In this document: positions 7,488 through 13,737 of the stretch, in pieces
Numbering within the stretch: the first letter of the stretch is position 1
Layout: every line of letters starts with the position of its first letter
Origin: Bacillota bacterium
Lineage (GTDB): Bacteria; Sysuimicrobiota; Sysuimicrobiia; Sysuimicrobiales; Segetimicrobiaceae
Assembly (NCBI GenBank): GCA_021324255.1
Contig: JAJPJL010000074.1
Location: forward strand, 1 to 42,860
Length of the DNA stretch: 42,860 nucleotides
Direction of reading: 5' to 3'
The notes under the pieces: generated by a model
Told to the model about the DNA's origin: nothing
What the model saw: the letters and a program-made list of their open reading frames with translations, nothing else
Databases searched by the model: none
Translations under genes and position numbers: made by a program

Positions 7488-8200
7488 CGATGCACGAGAT
7501 CGAGACGCTGCGTCTGGTGGAGTTGCATGCGGACGAGCATCGCCTGGGTCATGTGCTCGCGCGCCAGCCGCTCGGCCTCGTCGGGATCGCGGCGCCGGAT
7601 GGCGGCGACAAGCGCCTCGTGTTCCTGGAGCGACCTGCGCGCTCGCGCCGGCTCCGCGAGCGAGTCGCGGCAGATCGGCCGCACGGCATCGTACAATCGC
7701 AGCACCTGCTCCGTCAGCCGCTTGTTGCGCGCCGTGCCGCACAGGAACTCGTGGAATCGCCCGTTCAGGGCCAGGAACCGTTCGATGTCGTTCTGCTCCG
7801 TGGCTTCGGCCATCTGGGCGCAGACGTTCTCTAAGATCACGAGTTCGCTCGGGGAGATCATCTGCGCGGACACGCGCGCGGCCGCGCCTTCCAGCGCGGC
7901 GCGCATCATGTAGATTTCCTCGATGTCTTTGAGGCTCAAGTCGGTGACGACGAGCCCCTGCCGGGGGACGTTCGTGAGGAATCCTTCGACCGTGAGCTGC
8001 CGGAGGGCCTCCCGCACCGGCGTCCGGCTCACCTGGAGGGTCTCCGCCAGCGCCCGCTCGTTCGTCACTGTCCCCGGGGGCAGCAGATTTCGGATGATCG
8101 CTTCGCGCAAGGTGTGATACACGGCTTCGCCGAGCGCCTTCGGTTTGGCGTGCTTGAGCCGCTCGGACGCCAGTTCTTGCAGCGCGTGCATGTCGAGCAT
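7484..8200 (-). CDS. GntR-family regulator, FCD (FadR-like) subfamily
   Basis: This 238-residue DNA-binding regulator heads the minus-strand operon. An N-terminal winged helix-turn-helix spans about residues 20-90, with recognition helix VSRTPVREALRQL. A C-terminal all-helical FCD ligand domain follows: DIEEIYMMRAALEGAAA, LNGRFHEFLCGTARNKRL and EHEALVAAIRRRDPDEAERLAREHM, carrying the histidines that usually hold a metal in this family. The aspartate normally before FH-x-x-L is Asn here (LNGRFH). Such proteins usually repress catabolic operons until a small acid binds. Its ATG follows a region holding a GGTAT-N8-ATACC repeat and a plausible promoter, consistent with autoregulation. It is similar to the second GntR gene at 12736-13500, especially across the HTH and PRQG wing. 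Confidence 0.92.
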   Translation of the reverse strand: MLDMHALQELASERLKHAKPKALGEAVYHTLREAIIRNLLPPGTVTNERALAETLQVSRTPVREALRQLTVEGFLTNVPRQGLVVTDLSLKDIEEIYMMRAALEGAAARVSAQMISPSELVILENVCAQMAEATEQNDIERFLALNGRFHEFLCGTARNKRLTEQVLRLYDAVRPICRDSLAEPARARRSLQEHEALVAAIRRRDPDEAERLAREHMTQAMLVRMQLHQTQRLDLVHR

Positions 8201-8288
8201 CGTCGCTCCCGTTGAGCCGCGCGGCCCGGCCGGTGTCGCTCAGCCCGGCTCGCCTGCGTCATGAGCTTGGTACACCGGCGCTTTTTCT

Positions 8289-8317
8289 TGCATACCATGC
8301 TCGTCCGCCCAAGTCAA
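8289..8317 (-). promoter_or_regulatory. Candidate sigma70-type promoter of the gntR operon
   Basis: On the minus strand TTGACT (8317-8312) is followed after exactly 17 bases by TATGCA (8294-8289). The -35 box matches the consensus at five of six positions and the -10 at three. A TGGTAT half-site (8297-8292) overlaps the -10, as expected for a GntR-repressed promoter. The start of transcription would fall near 8282, giving a leader of about 80 bases before the GntR ATG. Confidence 0.45.
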
Positions 8318-8436
8318 ATGGGCGCCGTTGCGGATGGAGGCGCACCGTTTCGGACCGCGCACGGACGGCGCCGCCGGAGCGGACCGCGAGCGACCGGGGG
8401 GAGGATGAACACGGCGGCGTCCAGAACCGTAGCATC

Positions 8437-8454
8437 GGTATACAAACAAATACC
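8437..8454. promoter_or_regulatory. Candidate GntR operator GGTAT-N8-ATACC
   Basis: GGTAT (8437-8441) and ATACC (8450-8454) form a perfect five-base inverted repeat with an eight-base A-rich spacer. Arm sequence and spacer length are the same as in the longer repeat at 16021-16042. It lies between the two divergent operons, so one bound regulator could control both. Which GntR protein binds is inference. Confidence 0.5.
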
Positions 8455-8481
8455 ACGGTGTTGCGATAGCCGAGGGGATCG

Positions 8482-8559
8482 ATGGCGGGCGCTGAGCACA
8501 TCGAGCGGTACGGCATGGCGATCGGCGGCGAGTTCGTCGCGGGCCATGCCGAGCGGTAG
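8482..8559 (+). other. 25-codon ORF resembling an aldehyde dehydrogenase N-terminus (relic or leader peptide)
   Basis: This short open frame has a good Shine-Dalgarno (GAGGGG) before its ATG and encodes MAGAEHIERYGMAIGGEFVAGHAER, in two halves MAGAEHIERYGMA and IGGEFVAGHAER. The IGGEFVAG part looks like the start of aldehyde dehydrogenases (IGGEWV-type). Nothing further of that family is seen after the stop in any frame. It may be the remnant of a deleted dehydrogenase gene or a leader peptide before the DUF3830 gene. The resemblance is short and could be chance. Confidence 0.25.
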
Positions 8560-8673
8560 ATGGACTGGGAAAGAGCGTCTGGATCGAGCTGTCCACGGCG
8601 ACGCGGGATCCGTTTGTGATGCGGTAGCCCGCGCGGGCGCGGCCGGGCGACGCCGGCCGGCGGAGACGAGGGC

Positions 8674-9093
8674 GTGCGCGAGATCACGATCGAGCTCGGC
8701 GGGATCAAGGCGGGTGGGGAGCTGTGGGACGAGCGCGCGCCGAAGACGGTGGCCGCGTTACTGGCGCACCTCCCCCTGGCCGATCGGACGATCCACGTGC
8801 GTTGGTCCGGCGCGGCGTGGCGCACGGAACAAAACTATCCCCTGCGGGTCGGGGACGTCGAGAACCGGGCCACGTGGTTGAATGTCGGCGACATCATCTA
8901 CTACGACGATCCTCGCTACGACCTGTACAAGGTGGCGTTCGTCTACGGCAAGAGCCAGTGGCGGGACGACCAAGGCGAGCTGTACGTCGCGCGCATCGGC
9001 AGGGTCACCGAGAATCTCGACGCGTTCGTCAAGGCAAGCGACGCGGTGTTGTTTCACGGCCCGCGGCCCGTCGTGATTCGCCTCGCTCCCTGA
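8674..9093 (+). CDS. DUF3830 cyclophilin-like protein, copy 4 (divergent operon)
   Basis: This 139-residue DUF3830 protein begins with GTG (MREITIELGGIKAGGELWDE) eight bases after GGAGACG. It retains APKTVAALLAHLP and IHVRWSG near residue 41-47 but then diverges from the three linked copies: it has WLNVGDIIYYDDPRYDLYKVAFVYGKSQWRDDQGELYVARIGRV. The GDI-x-YYDDP segment is closer to what I recall of typical stand-alone DUF3830 proteins. The function of the family is unknown beyond its cyclophilin-like fold. It is the first gene of the plus-strand unit and precedes a peptide-type ABC importer by 111 bases, so a DUF3830 gene accompanies both the importer operons that meet at this divergent promoter. 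Confidence 0.85.
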   Translation: MREITIELGGIKAGGELWDERAPKTVAALLAHLPLADRTIHVRWSGAAWRTEQNYPLRVGDVENRATWLNVGDIIYYDDPRYDLYKVAFVYGKSQWRDDQGELYVARIGRVTENLDAFVKASDAVLFHGPRPVVIRLAP

Positions 9094-9204
9094 ACCGGCG
9101 GGAGCGGGGCGGCCGCCATGGGGCCGGGAGAGGATTCGGCACCGCGGGCGTCGCGCCCCCGGCTCGACACCCGCGGAGATGCGAGTGGACGAGGAGGGAG
9201 AGCG

Positions 9205-10818
9205 ATGCAGCGAAGGCGTCCTCGAGCCGATTCCTTGCACCCGCCGGCGTCCGGTGCCCGCCGGCGACGCCTGACGCGCCGGGACCTGCTGCGGACGAGC
9301 GCCGCGGTGGGGCTTGGGGTCGCGCTGGGCCGGTACGCCGCCGGGGCGCCGGCCGCGTGCGGCGCGGCGGCGCCGCAGCCGGGCGGAACGCTCCGCGTGG
9401 GAGCCGTCGCGGACGTCCACACGCTCGATCCACACTACTCCGTCGATTGGTCCGAGCGCCCCGTGATGTACGCGCTCTACAACACGCTGGTGTCCGCGAC
9501 GCCGACGTTTGAGATCGCCCCGGAGCTGGCCCGGTCCTGGAAAGTCTCGCCGGACGGCCGGTCCATCACGGTCTCGCTCGCGCCCAACGTCAGATTTCAT
9601 GACGGGACCGCGTGCGACGCGGCGGCGGTCAAATGGAACATCGACTTTATCTTGAATCCGGCGAACAACTCGCCCCAGTTCAAACAGCTGGATCCGTTCC
9701 TCGCCGGCGTGGACGCGAGCGGGCCCACGACGGCGACGTTCCGGCTCAAGAAGCCGTACGCCGGGTTCCTCGCGGCCTTCACCGAGCGCCCGGGATTCAT
9801 CGTCTCCCCGGCCGCCTACCAAAAGTACGGGAAGGACTTTGGGCGGACCCCGGTGGGCAGCGGGATGTACCAGTTCGTGGAGTGGCTGCCGGACGACCAC
9901 GTGGCAGTCAAGCGGTTCGACGGGTACTGGGGCACGAAGAGCTACCTCGACGGCATCACCTACAAGGTCGTCCCCGATCCCGCGGTCCGCGACACCATGG
10001 TGCGCACCGCCGAGATCGACATCACGAGCGAGCCGGACCCCAAAGACGTGCCCGTGCTGCAGCGGGCCCCCGGCGTGAAGGTGGTGAGCGAGAACCCCTC
10101 CGGCCACTGGTGGGGCATCCAGTGGCGCGTCGACCGGCCGCCCTTCAACAACAAGGCGCTCCGCCAGGCCATCGCGTACGGCGTGGACCGCGACGAGTTC
10201 GTGAAGATCATGCTCGGCGGGCGCGGGAGCGTGGCCAACGGGCCCACGCCGTCGATCGTGTGGTGGTACAACCCAACCGTGCGGGGGTACACGTACGACC
10301 CCGAGCGCGCCAAGCGGTTGCTGGCCGAGGCCGGATACCAAAAGGGATTCTCGGCGGAGTTTTCAACCGACAACACGCCCGTGGGGTTGCAGTTCGCCCA
10401 GTTGCTGCAGGCCCAGCTCAAGCGTCTGAACGTCACGCTCACGATCAACCCGGTGGACCCCTCGAACCTGTACCAGCAGGTCCTGCAGCAAAAGGTGAAC
10501 TGGACGCGGACGGATTGGACGCTGCGCGCCGACCCCGACGGCCTGCTGCGCATCCTCTTCTACACCGGCAACTACGCGAACTCCACCGGCTACTCGAACC
10601 CGACCGTGGACAAGCTCCTCGATCAGGCCAACTCCACGTACGACCGCAACGCCCGCAAGAAGCTGTACGCGGAGATCGAGCAGCAGGTGATCGACGACGC
10701 GCCGTACGTGTGGGTCTTCTACCCGTCGGAGGACGCGCCGATGCGCACGGCGGTCCAGAACTACGCCTGGATTCCCGATTCGGTGCCCCGGTATCGGAGC
10801 GTGTGGCTGGCGAAGTAA
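9205..10818 (+). CDS. ABC transporter substrate-binding protein, peptide/nickel type (family 5), Tat signal
   Basis: This 537-residue family 5 (DppA/OppA-like) extracellular receptor has a twin-arginine signal: RRRLTRRDLLRTSAAVGLGVALG. Mature segments include GGTLRVGAVADVHTLDPHYSV, the family signature VRFHDGTACDAAAVKWNIDFIL, and GSGMYQFVEWLPDDHVAVKRFDGYWG. Earlier in-frame codons exist from 9118, but the ATG at 9205 follows GGAGGGAG by five bases. It binds peptides, opines or other organic cations and passes them to the permeases that follow; the two genes are separated by only six bases. Export through Tat implies folding before secretion. The ligand is unknown. Confidence 0.92.
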   Translation: MQRRRPRADSLHPPASGARRRRLTRRDLLRTSAAVGLGVALGRYAAGAPAACGAAAPQPGGTLRVGAVADVHTLDPHYSVDWSERPVMYALYNTLVSATPTFEIAPELARSWKVSPDGRSITVSLAPNVRFHDGTACDAAAVKWNIDFILNPANNSPQFKQLDPFLAGVDASGPTTATFRLKKPYAGFLAAFTERPGFIVSPAAYQKYGKDFGRTPVGSGMYQFVEWLPDDHVAVKRFDGYWGTKSYLDGITYKVVPDPAVRDTMVRTAEIDITSEPDPKDVPVLQRAPGVKVVSENPSGHWWGIQWRVDRPPFNNKALRQAIAYGVDRDEFVKIMLGGRGSVANGPTPSIVWWYNPTVRGYTYDPERAKRLLAEAGYQKGFSAEFSTDNTPVGLQFAQLLQAQLKRLNVTLTINPVDPSNLYQQVLQQKVNWTRTDWTLRADPDGLLRILFYTGNYANSTGYSNPTVDKLLDQANSTYDRNARKKLYAEIEQQVIDDAPYVWVFYPSEDAPMRTAVQNYAWIPDSVPRYRSVWLAK

Positions 10819-10824
10819 CCGCGC

Positions 10825-11769
10825 GTGTGGCGGTACATCGTCGCCCGGATCGCCGCCGTCATCCCGATGACGGTGCTGGTCACGATGGCGGTGTTTTGGC
10901 TCTTGCACGGGCTCCTTGGGGATCCGACGCTCCTCATCCTCGGCCGGGATGCGGACCCGCAGACGGCGGCGAGGCTGCGGCATGAACTCGGCCTGGACCG
11001 CCCGCTGGACGCGCAGTACCTCGCCTGGCTCAGCGGCGCGGCGCGCGGCGATCTCGGCCGCTCGCTGCGGACGCGGCAGCCGGTGGCGCAGGCCATCCGC
11101 GAGCGGCTCGGGCCCACCGCGGAACTGACCCTCGCGTCGATGGCGCTGGCCGCCGCGGCGGCCCTGGTGCTGGGGACCGTCGCCGGCACGTGGTACGGAT
11201 CGGCGGCGGACTTCGGGGTGTCGAGCCTGTGCGTGATCGGCGTGACGCTGCCGAACTTCCTGCTCGGCATCAGCCTGATCCTCGTATTCGCCCTCACGCT
11301 CCGATGGGTCCCCAGCGGGGGCTTCGTCCCGCTCTTCCCGAACCCGGGCGCCAACCTCCGGCACATGGCGCTGCCGATCCTGACCCTGAGCGTCGCCTAC
11401 GTCGGCATCCTGAGCTTGGTGCTCAAATCCAGCCTCCGCGCCACGCTCGGCGCGCTCTACGTGCAGACGGCCAGAGCCAAGGGTCTCGTCGAACGCCGCG
11501 TGCTGGTCCGGCACGCGCTGCGGAACTCCCTGATCCCGGTGCTCAGCGTGCTCGGCATCGAGTTCGGCCGGCTCTTCGGCGGCGCCGTCGTGACCGAAAC
11601 CGTCTTTGCCCTCCCCGGGGTTGGCCGGCTGCTCGTGGACGCGATCTTGGGCCGCGACTTTCCCGTCGTGCAGGCCGTGGTCGTGCTGATGACGTTCGGG
11701 GTCCTGTGTGTCAATCTCGCCGTGGATCTCTCCTACGCCTGGCTCGATCCCCGCGTCTCGTATGGGTAA
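10825..11769 (+). CDS. ABC transporter permease, DppB/OppB type
   Basis: This 314-residue permease starts with GTG six bases after the receptor gene. Six membrane helices are apparent: helix 1 at MWRYIVARIAAVIPMTVLVTMAVFWLLHGLLGDP, then after the periplasmic loop GLDRPLDAQYLAWLSGAARGDLGRSL further helices. The EAA loop is RATLGALYVQTARAKGLVERRVLVRHALRNSLIPVL, as in DppB, and the end DLSYAWLDPRVSYG is also typical. It forms the transmembrane heterodimer with the product of 11762-12646, which it overlaps by eight bases. Import of a peptide-like solute is expected. Confidence 0.93.
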   Translation: MWRYIVARIAAVIPMTVLVTMAVFWLLHGLLGDPTLLILGRDADPQTAARLRHELGLDRPLDAQYLAWLSGAARGDLGRSLRTRQPVAQAIRERLGPTAELTLASMALAAAAALVLGTVAGTWYGSAADFGVSSLCVIGVTLPNFLLGISLILVFALTLRWVPSGGFVPLFPNPGANLRHMALPILTLSVAYVGILSLVLKSSLRATLGALYVQTARAKGLVERRVLVRHALRNSLIPVLSVLGIEFGRLFGGAVVTETVFALPGVGRLLVDAILGRDFPVVQAVVVLMTFGVLCVNLAVDLSYAWLDPRVSYG

Positions 11770-12646
11770 CCTCGAGGCGGCCCGCGGTGTGCTCGCGGGC
11801 CGGCCGGCGGCCCGCCCGCGATCCGCCCGGTGGCGCGTGCTCGGGCGGAATCGCGCGCTCGCGGCGGGCGCGGTGCTGAGCATCGCGATGACGATCGTGG
11901 CGGCCGGCGCGCCGGTGCTGGCCCCCTATGACCCGCTGGCGATCCATCCGAACCACACGCTGGAGGGCCCGACGCGGGCGTTTCCGCTCGGGACGGACGA
12001 CCTCGGCCGGGACAACCTCAGCCAGGATCTCTACGGGGCGCGGCTGTCGCTCGTGGTGGGCCTGGGCGCCGTCGCCCTCGGCATCCTGGGCGGCCTCCCA
12101 TGGGGTCTGGCGAGCGGCTTCTCCGGCGGACCGTCGGGGTATCTGCTCATGCGGCTGGCGGACCTCGTGCTCGTGTTCCCGTCGCTGGTGCTGGCGCTCG
12201 TGATTCGGGCCCTGCTGGGGGCGGGCGTCGGCAACGTCATCGTCGCGCTGGGCGCCACGATCATGCCCGCGCTGGCCCGCGTCGTTCGCGGCGAAGTGCT
12301 GGCGCTCCGGGAGCGCGACTTCATGATCGCCGCCGTCGCGGTGGGAGCGCGCGGCTCGCGGATTCTCGCCCGCCACGTCATTCCCAACGTGCTCGACCTC
12401 GTCGCCGTCCTCGGCGCGATCTACATGGGCGGGGCGATCCTGACGGAGGCGAGCCTGTCCTTTCTCGGCTTCGGGACGCCGCCGCCGGCGCCCAGCTGGG
12501 GCCGCATCCTGCAGGAAGGGTATTCGTACCTCGCGATCACGCCCTGGCCCTCGCTCGCGGCCGGGGTGGCGATTTTTCTGACGGTGCTCGGCTTCTACCT
12601 CGCGGGGGAAGGCGCCCGCCGGATCGTCCAGCGCGACCGCATGTAG
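11762..12646 (+). CDS. ABC transporter permease, DppC/OppC type
   Basis: This 294-residue permease pairs with the DppB-type gene upstream. It shows the family's N-terminal pattern (one helix, then APYDPLAIHPNHTLEGPTRAFPLGTDDLGRDNLSQDLYGARLSL), and an EAA loop VLALRERDFMIAAVAVGARGSRILARHVIPNVL, ending with ASLSFLGFGTPPPAPSWGRILQEG. The ATG at 11762 lies inside the last codons of the preceding gene (eight-base overlap), and the open frame further upstream is a shadow. No DppD/DppF ATPase genes follow; the next gene is a regulator. The importer must therefore borrow ATPases encoded elsewhere. Confidence 0.93.
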   Translation: MGNLEAARGVLAGRPAARPRSARWRVLGRNRALAAGAVLSIAMTIVAAGAPVLAPYDPLAIHPNHTLEGPTRAFPLGTDDLGRDNLSQDLYGARLSLVVGLGAVALGILGGLPWGLASGFSGGPSGYLLMRLADLVLVFPSLVLALVIRALLGAGVGNVIVALGATIMPALARVVRGEVLALRERDFMIAAVAVGARGSRILARHVIPNVLDLVAVLGAIYMGGAILTEASLSFLGFGTPPPAPSWGRILQEGYSYLAITPWPSLAAGVAIFLTVLGFYLAGEGARRIVQRDRM

Positions 12647-12735
12647 CGAGCCGGCTCCCCGGCCCCGAAGCGTAGGAGTTGACCGTCCAGCGACGAAGGA
12701 ACGAGTCGACGCAATGCAGCCTAACACGTGCCATC

Positions 12736-13500
12736 GTGCCTAGACCCAAACGGCCCCCGGCGCCGCGAGAAGCGCCCGCGCGCCGGGCCCAGTTTGCCGA
12801 TGTCTACCGCCGCCACGCGCGGGTGCGTGACCTCGCGGAGCGCGTGTACCGCACGGTGCGCGAGGTGATCTTTCGCGGGCTGCTCCACGACGGGGAGCGG
12901 CTGCAGGAGCGTCAGCTCGCGGACGCGCTCGGCGTCAGCCGCACCCCGGTGCGCGCGGCGTTGCAACGGCTCAGCTCGGAGGGCTTCATCACGAGCGACC
13001 CGCGGCAGGGCTTCGTCGTCGCTCCGCTGACCCTCCAGGACATCGAGGACATCTACGTCCTGCGCGTCGCGCTCGAGGGTGTCGCCGCGCGGCTCGCCGC
13101 GAAGGTCGCGACGGAGAGCGATCTGACCGTCATGCAGCACATCGAGGAGCAGATCGAGGCGGCCCTCGAACGCGGCGACGTCGACGCGATGACGATCCTC
13201 AACGCGCGGTTTCACGATGAGTTGTGCCGCGCCGCCAAGAATACGCGGCTGACCGCGCTGGCGACGCGGCTGCATGACTTCGTGCAACGCCTGGGCCGCA
13301 CCACGCTGTCCGATCCGGCGCGCGCGGCGCAAAGCGTCGCGGAGCACCGGGCGCTGATCGACGCGATTCGGCGCCGGGATCCCGAGGCCGCCGAGCGCAT
13401 TGGACAGGAGCACATGGCCCACGCGAAGGAAGTGCGGGTCGCCATGTACGCGGCCGCGCATCACCTGGAGCATCCCCGCACGGCCGCGAGCGGCGCGTAG
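12736..13500 (+). CDS. GntR-family regulator, FCD subfamily, second copy
   Basis: This DNA-binding regulator has an N-terminal winged helix-turn-helix (VYRTVREVIFRGLLHDGERLQERQLADALGVSRTPVRAALQRL) and an FCD ligand domain (DIEDIYVLRVALEGVAARLAA, LNARFHDELCRAAKNTRL, EHRALIDAIRRRDPEAAERIGQEHM). It resembles the GntR protein at 7484-8200 in both domains, including the PRQG wing. The start is uncertain: the frame is open from a TTG at 12679, and I chose the GTG at 12736 (MPRPKRPP), giving 254 residues, because the earlier codons look non-coding; no clear Shine-Dalgarno supports either. It ends the plus-strand importer unit and probably represses it. A GAATACG palindrome lies 207 bases downstream, before tcuB. 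Confidence 0.88.
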   Translation: MPRPKRPPAPREAPARRAQFADVYRRHARVRDLAERVYRTVREVIFRGLLHDGERLQERQLADALGVSRTPVRAALQRLSSEGFITSDPRQGFVVAPLTLQDIEDIYVLRVALEGVAARLAAKVATESDLTVMQHIEEQIEAALERGDVDAMTILNARFHDELCRAAKNTRLTALATRLHDFVQRLGRTTLSDPARAAQSVAEHRALIDAIRRRDPEAAERIGQEHMAHAKEVRVAMYAAAHHLEHPRTAASGA

Positions 13501-13706
13501 CGTCGAGTCGTCCCCGCGCCCCACGGTATCCTCGCGCGCCGGCCCCTGGATGGGCCGCCGACGCGTGAGGGCATTTCGCTCCGCTTGATCGGACGTAACG
13601 CCTCGTGTGCGCGGACTTCGCCGGCCGATGCAGTGAGCGTGTCCGGATCGCGAGCTCGCCCACCGTGACGTGAGGCGCGCTCGATCCGTGCCGCTTGCGA
13701 CAGGAA

Positions 13707-13722
13707 GAATACGTCCGTATTC
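13707..13722. promoter_or_regulatory. Palindrome GAATACG-TC-CGTATTC before the TcuB-like gene
   Basis: A perfect seven-base inverted repeat with a two-base centre ends 15 bases before the TcuB ATG at 13738. It has the ATAC/GTAT character of FCD-type GntR operators but a different spacing from the GGTAT-N8-ATACC sites. It could be the target of the GntR protein encoded just upstream. A TANNNT hexamer (TATCCT, 13728-13733) lies between it and the ATG, so transcription might start very close to the gene. Confidence 0.45.
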
Positions 13723-13737
13723 CAAAGTATCCTGAAC

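Larger units (their letters stand above)
8201..8673. promoter_or_regulatory. Divergent control region between two importer operons
   Basis: These 473 bases separate the minus-strand operon (GntR start at 8200) from the plus-strand DUF3830 gene at 8674. They are visibly richer in A and T runs than the coding DNA on both sides. I find a sigma70-like promoter pointing left, a GGTAT-N8-ATACC inverted repeat and a 25-codon open frame, listed separately. A looser pair of half-sites (TTGGTA at 8267 and TACCA at 8293-8297) also lies here. No tRNA or riboswitch was recognised. Confidence 0.6.

Noticed and set aside
8267-8297. TTGGTA and TACCA as a third full operator
   Set aside because: The arms are only five bases and the spacer is 20 bases, unlike the eight-base spacer of the two clear sites; retained only as half-sites.
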